The notes: generated from the letters alone by a model not told the origin. A stretch of DNA of 64,000 nucleotides from Pseudonocardia nematodicida (GCF_040105385.1 NZ_JBEDNQ010000001.1:868001-932000), one strand, 5' to 3'. Counted from the stretch's first letter, positions 42,776 through 50,825 are shown. Numbers and translations are program-made.

Positions 42776-43582
42776 GTGATCGAGGACCGTGTCGACCACA
42801 TCGCCATGGCCGAGAGGGCCGCGGAGCTGAAGAACCTCGCCGCCCGGCTGGACGAGCGCGGCCGTCACGACGAAGCCCTGGCCGCTGCCGGCGAGTCCGC
42901 CAGGCTGTACCGCCGGCTCGCCCACCGCTTCCCGGTGATGTTCGGCGTCGACGCCGAACGCGCCGACGCGCTCGTCGCGCCCAGGCGGGGAGGCCCGACC
43001 GGGGACTCGCCGACCGCCTCCACCGCCACCGACCAGCCGGGACCGGCGGACGAGCACGCCGTCGCCGCCTCCCCCACTCCCGCTACCGCCCGAGCGGCGG
43101 AGCCGCCGATCGCCACCGGAGGTCAGCCGGCCCGACCGCGACGGCGGCCCGTCGTGTCGGCGACGGTCGCCGCCGCAGCGGCCGCCGTCCTGCTCGGGGC
43201 CCTGGGCGCGACGGCCTGGGCCCTCTCACGACCGCCGGCACCGGACCCCGTCAGCATGAAGCCGCCGCCCGCCCCCGCCCCGATCAGACCGTGGACCGCC
43301 ACCGCCCGGGTCGATGTGGCGCCGGACGGCGTCGCACTACGCCCCGCACCGTCCACCGCCGGTGAACCGGTCGGGCGGCTACTGGTGGCCGACGACGTCC
43401 GGATCCAGTGCGGCGAGGTCGGTCGGGAGACCTCCACCGAGACCGGCGAGCGCAGCGCCAGCTGGCTCCGCACCGTCGACGGGCAGTACGTCGCCGCGGT
43501 GAACGTCGACTTCCGCGGGCCCGGCACGGTCAGGAACTGCGCCGACGGACAACCTCCGGTCCCCGTCCCGCACCACAGGTGA
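42776..43582 (+). CDS. Membrane-anchored protein with TPR-like head and SH3-like tail
   Basis: 268 residues; GTG start with GGAAGGAG upstream. N-terminal helical segment (A-A-E-L-K-N-L-A-A-R-L-D-E-R-G-R-H-D-E-A-L-A-A-A) like a single TPR; a Pro/Thr/Ala-rich linker; one hydrophobic helix (about 123-148: V-V-S-A-T-V-A-A-A-A-A-A-V-L-L-G-A); a Pro-rich spacer; and an extracytoplasmic SH3b-like end (V-D-V-A-P-D-G-V-A-L-R-P-A-P-S). Type II topology likely. Function unknown; perhaps a cell-wall-binding accessory. Confidence 0.65.
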   Translation: MIEDRVDHIAMAERAAELKNLAARLDERGRHDEALAAAGESARLYRRLAHRFPVMFGVDAERADALVAPRRGGPTGDSPTASTATDQPGPADEHAVAASPTPATARAAEPPIATGGQPARPRRRPVVSATVAAAAAAVLLGALGATAWALSRPPAPDPVSMKPPPAPAPIRPWTATARVDVAPDGVALRPAPSTAGEPVGRLLVADDVRIQCGEVGRETSTETGERSASWLRTVDGQYVAAVNVDFRGPGTVRNCADGQPPVPVPHHR

Positions 43583-43620
43583 GAGCCGGGGCGGCGATGT
43601 CCGGCACCGCCACGGACCGG

Positions 43621-43740
43621 CCTCCCGACTGAACGGCCGCCAGTTCCGTCGCGAACCGCGCCGGCTCCGCGGCGAACCCGACGTGGTCGCCCGCGAACGG
43701 CACCGGCTCCCGCCCGAGCCTGCGCGCCGGCTCCCGCCCC
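43621..43740 (-). pseudogene. Alpha/beta hydrolase C-terminal remnant
   Basis: On the minus strand a frame reads E-P-V-P-F-A-G-D-H-V-G-F-A-A-E-P-A-R-F-A-T-E-L-A-A-V, the typical His-bearing C-terminal end of an alpha/beta hydrolase. The rest of the enzyme is absent. It sits in the 444-base gap that also holds MerR-type site C. Confidence 0.5.
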
Positions 43741-43884
43741 GCCCGCTGTCCGATCTGCCCCCGCCACCACTTCCACCACGGGCAGGTCGCGACGGCGCGG
43801 ACCGGTCATGCCCGCACCGCGGCCCGGCGGCGCGCGGTGCACTGATCCCGTGGCCGGGGATCCGTAGCTGCCGGTTCGGACATC

Positions 43885-43915
43885 TTGACTGTGCCGCGAC
43901 GGCAGGGTGTCCAGT
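43885..43915 (+). promoter_or_regulatory. MerR-type promoter, site C (SRPBCC/hydrolase group)
   Basis: -35 TTGACT (43885-43890), 19-base spacer GTGCCGCGACGGCAGGGTG (43891-43909), -10-like TCCAGT (43910-43915). The spacer differs from site A at one base. It lies 111 bases before the SRPBCC start, 25-27 kb away from the other two copies. Confidence 0.7.
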
Positions 43916-44026
43916 GGCGCAGGGCCGCTGGCCCGCTTCGTCTCCGGGACCACCGAACGCCCTCGTCCGCGGATCGCACGGCCGGCTGACGAGCACGCAT
44001 TTCACATCCGCACGGAGAGGACGACC

Positions 44027-44464
44027 ATGCTCCACCTCGAGCACTCGATCGACATCAACGCACCCGCGGGCCGGGTGTGGGCGATCTTCACCGACACCGC
44101 CGCGTATCCGGAGTGGAACCCCTTCATGACGAAGCTCGACGGAGAATTGACCCTCGGGTCGCGGCTCGCCGTCACCATCGTCCCGCCCGGTGGGAAGCCG
44201 AACAGCTTCCGGCCCACCGTGACCGCGGTGGAACCCGGGCGGCGTCTCGCGTGGCTCGGGCGGCTGCCCATCCCGGGCCTCGTCGACGGCGCACACTCGT
44301 TCGAGCTCGAACCGCTCACTCCGGAGACGACCCGGTTCACCCAGTCCGAGCGCTTCACCGGACTGCTCGTACCGCTCCTCGGCGGGATGTTGCGTCCGGC
44401 CGAGGCGGGCTTCGCCGCGATGAACTCGGCCCTCGCCGCGCGAGCGGAGTCAGGACCGGCGTAG
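44027..44464 (+). CDS. SRPBCC-domain (START/Bet v1-like) protein
   Basis: 145 residues; ATG at 44027 with GAGAGGA upstream. H-S-I-D-I-N-A-P-A-G-R-V-W-A-I-F-T-D-T-A-A-Y-P-E-W-N-P-F is the START-like N-terminal signature, with a late C-terminal amphipathic helix. Binds a hydrophobic ligand or acts as a cyclase/aromatase-like protein. First gene after promoter C, ahead of a hydrolase and a SnoaL-like gene, suggesting a small-molecule stress or modification group. Confidence 0.82.
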   Translation: MLHLEHSIDINAPAGRVWAIFTDTAAYPEWNPFMTKLDGELTLGSRLAVTIVPPGGKPNSFRPTVTAVEPGRRLAWLGRLPIPGLVDGAHSFELEPLTPETTRFTQSERFTGLLVPLLGGMLRPAEAGFAAMNSALAARAESGPA

Positions 44465-44606
44465 CGCCGGACGGTCGTCCGACCGATACGGCGGCCGATG
44501 CGGTACCGCCGACGTGCTCCGTAGGTTCGAGCATCCGATCAGCCGACGGGGACCCGCGGACGTCGAGGGACCCGCGGTGTCCCTGTTCCTCACGAAGGAA
44601 GAACCC

Positions 44607-45446
44607 ATGGGATACATCCCCGTAGGACACGAGAACAGCACGCCGATCGAGCTGTACTACGAGGACCAGGGTTCGGGCCGGCCCGTCGTCCTCATCCACG
44701 GGTACCCGCTGAACGGTCACAGCTGGGAGAAGCAGACCCGTGAGCTGCTCGCCGCCGGATTCCGCGTGATCACCTACGACCGGCGCGGTTTCGGCCGGTC
44801 GTCGAAGGTCGGTTCCGGCTACGACTACGACACCTTCGCCGCCGACCTGAAAACCGTCCTGGAGACCCTCGACCTCCGCGACGTGATCCTCGTGGGCTTC
44901 TCGATGGGCACCGGCGAGCTGGCCCGCTACGTCTCCCGGTTCGGGCACGACCGCGTGGCGAAGCTCGCGTTCCTCGCCTCGCTGGAACCGTTCCTGGTGG
45001 CCCGCGACGACAACCCCGACGGCCTGCCCCGGGAGGTCTTCGACGGGATCGCGGCCGCGGCGAAGGGCGACCGCTACGCCTGGTACACGCAGTTCTTCTC
45101 GAACTTCTACAACCTCGACGACACCCTCGGGAGCCGGATCAGCCAGGAAGCGGTCGACGGCAGCTGGAACGTCGCCGTCTCCAGCGCCCCGGTGGCGGCC
45201 TACGCCGTCGTCCCGTCCTGGATCGAGGACTTCCGCGCCGACGTCGAGGCGGTCCGCGCCAGCGGAAAGCCCGCCCTGATCCTGCACGGCACCGCCGACA
45301 ACATCCTCCCCATCGACGCCACCGCGCGCCGCTTCCACAAGGCGCTGCCCGAGGCGGAGTACGTCGAGATCGAGGACGCACCGCACGGTCTGCTGTGGAC
45401 GCACGCCGACGAGGTCAACGCCGCGCTCCTGTCGTTCGTCCGCTAG
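44607..45446 (+). CDS. Alpha/beta hydrolase (cofactor-free haloperoxidase type)
   Basis: 279 residues; ATG after GAAGGAAG. H-G-Y-P-L-N-G-H-S-W provides the oxyanion hole; G-F-S-M-G-T-G-E the nucleophile Ser; H-G-T-A-D-N-I-L-P the Asp; E-D-A-P-H-G-L-L the His. This is the perhydrolase/non-haem chloroperoxidase subgroup, which acts on esters and can make peracids. 142 bases after the SRPBCC gene and probably in the same MerR-type regulated group. Confidence 0.9.
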   Translation: MGYIPVGHENSTPIELYYEDQGSGRPVVLIHGYPLNGHSWEKQTRELLAAGFRVITYDRRGFGRSSKVGSGYDYDTFAADLKTVLETLDLRDVILVGFSMGTGELARYVSRFGHDRVAKLAFLASLEPFLVARDDNPDGLPREVFDGIAAAAKGDRYAWYTQFFSNFYNLDDTLGSRISQEAVDGSWNVAVSSAPVAAYAVVPSWIEDFRADVEAVRASGKPALILHGTADNILPIDATARRFHKALPEAEYVEIEDAPHGLLWTHADEVNAALLSFVR

Positions 45447-45454
45447 TACGGACA

Positions 45455-45500
45455 GGAGGCGGGCGGCGGTGGGCACCCACGCCCGGCGTCGCCCGCCTCC
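45455..45500 (+). terminator. Hairpin between hydrolase and SnoaL-like gene
   Basis: Perfect 10-base arms GGAGGCGGGC (45455-45464) and GCCCGCCTCC (45491-45500), with a nested GTGGG/CCCAC inside the loop. Nine bases after the hydrolase stop. It may terminate or attenuate transcription. Confidence 0.6.
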
Positions 45501-45537
45501 TCCTGCCGACCCCGTCCCGAGGAGCAGAGGACGCCCC

Positions 45538-45912
45538 ATGTCCCGGACACCACCCCTGGCGCTCGACCGCTACCTCGCCGCATCCGATCGGGCGATCGCC
45601 GACCACACCGCGATGGACGAGCTCCTGGACGTGTTCGCGCCGGAGGCCGTGGTGCAGATCGACGACACCCCGATCCGGGGGGCCGAGGCGATCCGGGAGT
45701 TCTACCGCGGCTACGTCAACGCCCACGTCGCGTCCCAGCACTTCTGGAACACCACCGTCCTCACCGACGGACGGCAGCGGGCGGAGTGGGTGTGCGCGGC
45801 ACGCACGGCCGGTGGTGCGGTGATCACCGTCGCCGGTGTGGAGCACGCGACGATCGGGCCGGACGACCGGATCGTCGAGCTGCGCAACGAGTTCACCCGG
45901 CCGCCAGCCTGA
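45538..45912 (+). CDS. SnoaL-like (NTF2 fold) protein
   Basis: 124 residues; ATG at 45538, preceded by GAGGAGCAGAGG. The NTF2-like cone fold is suggested by A-D-H-T-A-M-D-E-L-L-D-V-F-A-P-E-A-V-V-Q-I-D and G-A-E-A-I-R-E-F-Y. Members include polyketide cyclases and small isomerases. The product could modify the same ligand as the SRPBCC protein. The rest of the gap to 46162 shows one 13-bp hairpin (46021-46053) and no clear gene. Confidence 0.8.
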   Translation: MSRTPPLALDRYLAASDRAIADHTAMDELLDVFAPEAVVQIDDTPIRGAEAIREFYRGYVNAHVASQHFWNTTVLTDGRQRAEWVCAARTAGGAVITVAGVEHATIGPDDRIVELRNEFTRPPA

Positions 45913-46020
45913 ACGCGCCGCTGACACCACCTCGGCTGCCCACAGAACGCGGCGAAGGCCCCGTGGCGGCAGATCCGCGAGCGCGGCGACGGTGCCGGTC
46001 GAGTCCGCCAGCACCCCGGT

Positions 46021-46053
46021 GGCGACGTCGCGGCACAGTCCCGCGACGTCGCC
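46021..46053. repeat. 13-bp inverted repeat with 7-base loop
   Basis: GGCGACGTCGCGG (46021-46033) and its exact complement (46041-46053). It lies 110 bases beyond the SnoaL-like stop and before the toxin-antitoxin pair; may act as a terminator, but the arms also read in a minus-strand frame (F-A-G-D-V-A-G-L-C-R-D-V-A) that could be a gene relic. Confidence 0.45.
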
Positions 46054-46162
46054 GGCGAACCGGGCCGGCATGCAGAGGCAGATACTCAGTGAGTGCGCAC
46101 CCCCTTGCACACCTGGGTACGCTCGCGTTCGCACCTCAGACGAACCAGAGACGGGGTCCGCC

Positions 46163-46384
46163 ATGTCAGAGCGCCTCACCGTGTCCTTCGACAGCCGCAT
46201 CGCCGCCAGGGTGCGTGCCTGCGCGGCCACGACCCGAGGCGGGGCCTCTGGCTACCTCGCCCGCCTGGTGGCCGACGACCAGCTGCGAGAGGCCGGCGAG
46301 TCCATGGCCCGGTGGTACGCAGCCAACCCGACGTTCCTCGAGGACGCCGTCTCCGAACGCGAGGCAGCCGAGGGCTCTGCGTGA
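46163..46384 (+). CDS. Small antitoxin-like protein (ribbon-helix-helix type)
   Basis: 73 residues; ATG at 46163. R-L-T-V-S-F-D-S-R-I-A-A-R-V-R-A-C-A-A-T-T-R-G-G-A-S-G-Y-L-A-R-L-V is a ribbon-helix-helix-like DNA-binding start, and the C-terminus is acidic (E-D-A-V-S-E-R-E-A-A-E). Its stop overlaps the following toxin-like gene (GTGA), the usual type II toxin-antitoxin layout. It would neutralise the toxin and repress the operon. Confidence 0.75.
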   Translation: MSERLTVSFDSRIAARVRACAATTRGGASGYLARLVADDQLREAGESMARWYAANPTFLEDAVSEREAAEGSA

Positions 46385-46692
46385 GCTTCCACCGGGGCGA
46401 GGTGCGCTCGTACGCCCCCGTACTGCCTCGCAAGGGCCAGAGTCTCGTCCGCGTGATCATGTCGGCAGACGCTTTCAACGCCACGTCGGCGCCGATCGTC
46501 TACTCGGTCCACGTCGTCGACACGGACCCCGGCAACCTGCTCTCCGTCGAGCTCGCAGGCCATGGCTTCGCGCTCGCCACGACTCTCGAGGGCACCATGA
46601 AGTCCCGGCTGGGCGATGTGCAGGGCACCATCTCGCTCGACGAGCGTGAAGCGATCGAGCGGGCACTACGCGCACTACTCGACCTGGACTGA
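46381..46692 (+). CDS. MazF/PemK-like toxin
   Basis: 103 residues, GTG start. R-G-E-V-R-S-Y-A-P-V at the N-terminus, a central strand set with V-R-V-I-M-S-A-D-A-F-N-A-T and the C-terminal G-T-I-S-L-D-E-R-E-A-I-E-R-A-L-R-A-L-L match the MazF/CcdB fold, where an Arg and Thr/Ser near the first strands form the RNase site. Would cleave mRNA when not bound by the antitoxin. Divergent from canonical MazF in the first loop (R-S-Y rather than the usual W-x-V), so activity is unproven. Confidence 0.72.
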   Translation: MSFHRGEVRSYAPVLPRKGQSLVRVIMSADAFNATSAPIVYSVHVVDTDPGNLLSVELAGHGFALATTLEGTMKSRLGDVQGTISLDEREAIERALRALLDLD

Positions 46693-46817
46693 ACCATCCC
46701 CTCCCCCGACCAGAGTGGTCCGCGACAGGCTGCGGGATGAGCCGCAGGGCTTCCACAACTCTGATGATCCAGTGCCGCCAAGTGCAACACCCGATTACTC
46801 CGCACGACGTAGGGACT

Positions 46818-47492
46818 GTGACAACCCCGCAGGCCCCGCAGGGCCCTTCTCAGAACATCCCGTCTGGTCAGTACCCGCAGCAGGGTCAGATCCCGCAGCA
46901 GTGGGGCCCGCCGACCGCGACCTGGGCGCAGCAGCTGCCGCAGCCCCCGGCTCCGAAACGACGGCGGAAGTGGCCCTTCATCGTCGGCGGCGCCGCTGTA
47001 CTGATCGTCGCCGCCGGCGTAGCGGGAGCCGACGAAGGACGCACGGAATCCCCGGCCGCAGCGGCTCCGACCTCCGCACCCGCGGTCGTTCCGCCCGCCC
47101 CGGTCACCGCACCGACCGAGGCCGCGGTGCCCACACCCGACACCACGGTATCCGCACCCGAGACGTTCGCGGCGGCACCGCCGGAGCCGGCCACGCCCGC
47201 CCTGTCGGTGAGCCAGCAGAACGCGATCAAGTCCGCCGAGAGCTACCTCGATTACAGCGCATTCTCCCGCCAAGGCCTGATCGACCAGCTCGAGTACGAG
47301 CAGTTCTCAACGGCCGACGCCACCTACGCCGTCGACCACGTGACCGTCGACTGGAATGAGCAAGCCGCGAAGTCCGCGAAGAGCTACATGGACTACAGCT
47401 CGTTCTCCCGCGGAAGCCTCATCGACCAGCTGGAGTACGAGGGCTTCACGGCAGCGCAGGCCACACACGGCGCGGACTCGGTCGGGCTCTGA
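46818..47492 (+). CDS. Ltp-family (superinfection-exclusion lipoprotein-like) membrane protein
   Basis: 224 residues from the GTG at 46818 (weak ribosome site). A Gln/Pro-rich cytosolic head, a basic K-R-R-R-K then a hydrophobic helix (about 52-70), a Pro/Ala/Thr linker, and two tandem repeats of about 47 residues: S-A-E-S-Y-L-D-Y-S-A-F-S-R-Q-G-L-I-D-Q-L and S-A-K-S-Y-M-D-Y-S-S-F-S-R-G-S-L-I-D-Q-L. These are Ltp repeats; in phage TP-J34 the Ltp lipoprotein blocks DNA injection by other phages. Unlike Ltp it has a membrane helix rather than a lipobox. Confidence 0.8.
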   Translation: MTTPQAPQGPSQNIPSGQYPQQGQIPQQWGPPTATWAQQLPQPPAPKRRRKWPFIVGGAAVLIVAAGVAGADEGRTESPAAAAPTSAPAVVPPAPVTAPTEAAVPTPDTTVSAPETFAAAPPEPATPALSVSQQNAIKSAESYLDYSAFSRQGLIDQLEYEQFSTADATYAVDHVTVDWNEQAAKSAKSYMDYSSFSRGSLIDQLEYEGFTAAQATHGADSVGL

Positions 47493-47837
47493 CCCACTGC
47501 GGTCCCGGCCTCGGGCTGCGCACCCTGTGCGGGGTTGTCACGCACCGCCGGGCGTCTCCGCGAGGCTCTGACCTCGGCTGCGGTGACCACGACACAATCA
47601 CGAACCGGCTGGTGAAACGGATCCGGTAACGGTCGGGCACCTCGCCGGTCCGGCCGCACCCGGCACCGCCCGCCTGGGTCGACTGCGGATGCAACACCTC
47701 CGCACGAGAAGATGATGTCGGAACACCCAGGTCGAGGGCGGCCGGGGCAACCAGATGTGGCGCCTCTGGGACGACCTCCCGGTGCGGATCAAGCGCTCGG
47801 CGCTTCGATGTCAGAGCTGTTCCCTACTGTCCGGCCC
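47493..47837 (+). other. Gap with no clear gene; promoter before the methyltransferase
   Basis: 345 bases. No recognised gene. Near the end TACTGT (47825-47830) lies seven bases before the methyltransferase ATG and may be its -10, giving a leaderless transcript. The piece at 47718-47800 reads as an open frame (G-N-Q-M-W-R-L-W-D-D-L-P-V-R) that could be a gene relic. Confidence 0.4.
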
Positions 47838-48515
47838 ATGAACGGACACGAGGCTGTCGAGCGAACGCGTCGCGACTACGACAATGTCGCCGAGCTGTAC
47901 GACAGCATGGTGAGCCAGGGCGACGACGTCACCGGCACACTCACCACCGCGATGATCAACGCTTTCGCGGGGCTCGTCCACGCCGGTGGCTCGGACGGCG
48001 CCGTACTCGACGCGGGCTGCGGCCCCGGACAGTGGACCGACCACCTGGACCGAGGCGGCACACGCGCCTACGGGATCGACCTGTCACCAGCCATGATCGC
48101 GATAGCCCGCCAGTATCGCCCCGACCTGCGCTTCGAGATCGGCTCCATGCTCCACCTCGACGCACCCGACCAGTCGATCGCCGGCGTCCTGGCTCATTTC
48201 TCCCTCATCCACACCCCACCAGATCTCCTGCCGGGTGTCCTGGCCGAGTTCGCCCGGGTCATCGAGCCGGGCGGCTCCCTGCTCATTGCCGCGCAGATCA
48301 CCGACACCCCAGGCGCCGACGGCTGGATCCCCTACGACCACAAGGCCTCACCGGCCTACCTGTGGAGCCTCGACGCACTGACCGAACAACTGCGAGCCCA
48401 CGACTTCACCGAGTTCGGACGCATGCGCATCGCTGCTCCCGCCCCAGGCAAACCCCCAGCCGGCTACCTCCTCGCCCGCCAGGGCCCCTACCTGTCCGAG
48501 TCGGCGGACGACTGA
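47838..48515 (+). CDS. Class I SAM-dependent methyltransferase
   Basis: 225 residues. The SAM-binding motif I V-L-D-A-G-C-G-P-G-Q-W (about 56-66), the acidic residue after beta-2 (Y-G-I-D-L-S-P-A-M-I) and a motif IV-like S-I-A-G-V-L-A-H-F-S-L-I are present. Substrate unknown; family III-type methyltransferases of this length act on small molecules. Lies between the Ltp-like gene and the MerR regulator, in the accessory block. Confidence 0.85.
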   Translation: MNGHEAVERTRRDYDNVAELYDSMVSQGDDVTGTLTTAMINAFAGLVHAGGSDGAVLDAGCGPGQWTDHLDRGGTRAYGIDLSPAMIAIARQYRPDLRFEIGSMLHLDAPDQSIAGVLAHFSLIHTPPDLLPGVLAEFARVIEPGGSLLIAAQITDTPGADGWIPYDHKASPAYLWSLDALTEQLRAHDFTEFGRMRIAAPAPGKPPAGYLLARQGPYLSESADD

Positions 48516-48594
48516 TGATCCGGACCCTCCTCGGCTGGACTCGCCCACCCTCTTCGGCGATTACCGCAGGGCTCGACTATCGCGCGTACGCCAG

Positions 48595-49329
48595 TCACGA
48601 GCTGCGGACTTGCATCCGATGCAACATCTCCGCGTCCGGCAGGTATCTGGCCAGGGCGGCGGCTGCAATCAGCATCGCGCGGCCGCGACCCGAGAGCCGA
48701 CAGCGCCACTCGCCCAGCGTTCCCGTCAGCGCATCGACGCCGCCGGCGCCGTGGATCTGCTCGACTACGGGTCGGAGTTGCTCGAGCAGGTACCCACCGC
48801 GGCGCAGCTGGTGAACCAGCTGGGCGTCGCGAACATCGGCCGTCGTGTAGATGCGGTAACTCGTGCGGGGGTCGCGCTGAGGCACGACCAGACCGGCCCG
48901 CTCCCATTTACGCAGCGTGGCCGGGTGCAGGCCCAGCTGCCGCGCGAGCTCACCGATCAACAGCCTGTCCCCCGCAGCGGGGACCTGCACCGTGTCCTGG
49001 AGGGCGAGGTCGCGCACGGCACGTTCGACGACGGTGAGCGTCTCTCGGTCCCGGCGCAGTTGTACGTGCCCGTCGTCGATCAGGGCCAGCGCCACGTCGA
49101 CGTCGGCTGCGTTGACCGCACGCATGATCGCAGTGGCCGTGGCGTGCCCGAAGGCCGGGACGAGTGCGAGGAAAGCGCGTAGTGCCTTCGCGTGACGGTC
49201 GTCGAAGACCCGGTAGCCGCTCGATGTGCGTCCGGCGGGCGGCAGGACGCCGATGGCCTCGTAGTTGCGGATCGCCTGGGTGGACAGGCCGTGCTCACGG
49301 GCCAGGTCGACTGGGCGCAGCCGCTCCAC
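48595..49329 (-). CDS. Two-domain MerR-family regulator (TioE-like)
   Basis: 244 residues. The GTG at 49329 has GGAGG five bases upstream, better than the longer frame from 49371. Two helix-turn-helix units: about 1-55 (R-P-V-D-L-A-R-E-H-G-L-S-T-Q-A-I-R-N-Y-E) and about 120-170 (L-L-I-G-E-L-A-R-Q-L-G-L-H-P-A-T-L-R-K-W-E). TioE-type regulators occur next to drug-resistance genes, and here it adjoins a truncated erythromycin esterase. It is a candidate regulator of the accessory genes, possibly of the dispersed sites A-C, but nothing shows this. Confidence 0.82.
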   Translation of the reverse strand: MERLRPVDLAREHGLSTQAIRNYEAIGVLPPAGRTSSGYRVFDDRHAKALRAFLALVPAFGHATATAIMRAVNAADVDVALALIDDGHVQLRRDRETLTVVERAVRDLALQDTVQVPAAGDRLLIGELARQLGLHPATLRKWERAGLVVPQRDPRTSYRIYTTADVRDAQLVHQLRRGGYLLEQLRPVVEQIHGAGGVDALTGTLGEWRCRLSGRGRAMLIAAAALARYLPDAEMLHRMQVRSS

Positions 49330-49374
49330 TTCGACCTCCGGTTTGAGGCTTGGACCAGGTCTCTCAGCCACACG

Positions 49375-50453
49375 CAGGCGACTGCCTGGCCGCGCTCACC
49401 GTCGACGACTACGTGGCCGGCGGTCCAGGCGAACTCGACGAGATCATGACCGCCGGGTTCAGCCACGACCTGGGCGCCGCTCCGTCCAACCGTGAGCTGG
49501 TGTCGTGGATGCGGCGCTGGAACGCCGAGCGCGACCCGGTAGACCGGCTGAGGTTCCTCGGTATCGACGCCCCGACCGAGCTCACCCGGACGCCGCCCCC
49601 GCGCGCAACACTGCTCACCGCGCATGACTACCTCGCCTCGCACCTCGATGACCCAGACCTGCTGCCTGCCGACGCGACCACGATCGACCGGCTGCTCGGC
49701 GAGGATGACCGCTGGACCAGCTTCGAGGCGATGACGAACGCGCACGACTCGATCGGCCGCACTGCCGAGGCAGTCGAGCTGCGCCTCCTCGCCGAGGAGA
49801 TGCTCGGACTGCTCGACTCCGAGTCCCCGCACCTGGTCGCGGCCACGTCAGCGACGGCGTGGAACAGGGCCCGCTTGCACGCTCGCTCGGCCGCATGGCT
49901 GCTGCGCTACCACGCGACGATGGCCGAGGACTCCCCGCGGCGCATGAGCCGGCTCAGCGGCCAGCGCGACGCGATGATGGCGGCGAACCTGATCACACTC
50001 GGCGAGGAGGAGCTCGACCGCGGACCGACGCTGCTCTTCGCGCACAACAGCCACCTGCAACGCTGGCCCAGCACCATGCAGCTCGAGTGGGAGCCGTTCA
50101 CCGAGGCGATGCGCTGGTGGAGCGCCGGGTCGATCGTTGCCACTCGGCTCGGGGAGCGCTACGTCTGGGTGGCGATGACAGTCGGCCGAGGCCCGGAACG
50201 CGGGCTCGAGGCGCCCGCGGCAGACACGCTCGAGGGGGAGCTGGACGCGATCACCGAAGGCCCGGTCCTGGTCGACGCCCGACGGCTCGGCACCGCGCTG
50301 CAGGCGGCCGGCCGAAAGCTGGCCCCGCGCACGGACACGACCACCGACCAAGGCTATGTCGGCTTCGACCCCGACCACCTTGGTGACGTCGACGGCATCA
50401 TCCACGTCGAGCGCATCGGCCCAATGATCCCGCAACCAGCCTTCCATCGATAG
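49375..50453 (+). pseudogene. Erythromycin esterase-family gene, 5'-truncated
   Basis: Homology starts at G-D-C-L-A-A-L-T-V-D-D-Y-V and continues through W-M-R-R-W-N-A-E-R-D-P-V-D-R-L-R-F-L-G-I-D-A-P and the C-terminal F-A-H-N-S-H-L-Q-R-W. The usual first 60 or so residues, with the G-E-x-x-H-G motif holding the catalytic His and Glu, are missing; their place is taken by the MerR gene start. No convincing start codon exists at the junction (the frame opens at TTG 49350). It is therefore probably inactive. Confidence 0.75.
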
Positions 50454-50458
50454 CCTAG

Positions 50459-50542
50459 TACGCCCGCGTGACGATGTACTCGGCTGCCGACGTCGAGACC
50501 TGGTTGCGGAGCCGACGGGTCGACCCCGGCAGGGCTGCGTGA
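50459..50542 (+). pseudogene. Excisionase C-terminal remnant
   Basis: A 24-codon frame (GTG at 50468 or ATG at 50474; R-V-T-M-Y-S-A-A-D-V-E-T-W-L-R-S-R-R-V-D-P-G-R-A-A) matches the tail of small helix-turn-helix excisionases. Its TGA overlaps the following ATG (TGATG), the usual xis-int coupling. A stop lies immediately upstream, so the head is missing. Confidence 0.55.
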
Positions 50543-50760
50543 TGGCTCCGCCGGATCATGGCCTGCCGCTCGGTGTCTCGATCCGCGGCGACGTGGAGCG
50601 CCGGCCGAACAGCGCTCAGCAGTACCGCGCTCGTGTGCGGTGGATGGACCCGACCACCCGGCAACGGCAATCGAAGTCGGAGGTGCGCAGAGCTGGATCG
50701 ACCAGGTGCCGCGCCTCGCGACGGCCGGAGGCCGCGGGATGATCCTCACCAACATCACGA
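50542..50760 (+). pseudogene. Integrase N-terminal remnant, frameshifted
   Basis: Begins M-A-P-P-D-H-G-L-P-L-G-V-S-I-R-G-D-V-E-R-R with S-A-Q-Q-Y-R-A-R-V-R-W-M-D-P-T-T-R-Q-R-Q-S-K-S-E, the N-terminal arm-binding domain of actinobacterial tyrosine integrases; the next part (A-Q-S-W-I-D-Q-V-P-R-L-A-T-A-G-G) continues in another frame. The catalytic domain is absent. It lies directly upstream of tRNA-Pro, the usual place of such elements. Confidence 0.65.
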
Positions 50761-50774
50761 CCCGGACAACTAAA

Positions 50775-50813
50775 CAGCCCGCTGACCTGGTGGAGTTCCA
50801 GTTCAGCGGGCTG
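50775..50813 (-). terminator. Terminator of tRNA-Pro
   Basis: Perfect 11-base arms CAGCCCGCTGA (50775-50785) and TCAGCGGGCTG (50803-50813), with an inner CTGG/CCAG. On the minus strand it is 12 bases past the tRNA and is followed by TGTTTAGTTGTC, a T-rich tail, fitting an intrinsic terminator. Confidence 0.75.
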
Positions 50814-50825
50814 ATGATCGGCCTG

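Noticed and set aside
46818..47492. Reading the Ltp-like protein from 46737 as a secreted lipoprotein
   Set aside because: The longer N-terminus has no signal peptide or lipobox; the GTG at 46818 gives a plausible Gln/Pro-rich head.
50459..50760. Intact prophage or integrative element
   Set aside because: Both genes are truncated and no structural or conjugation genes are present in the window.
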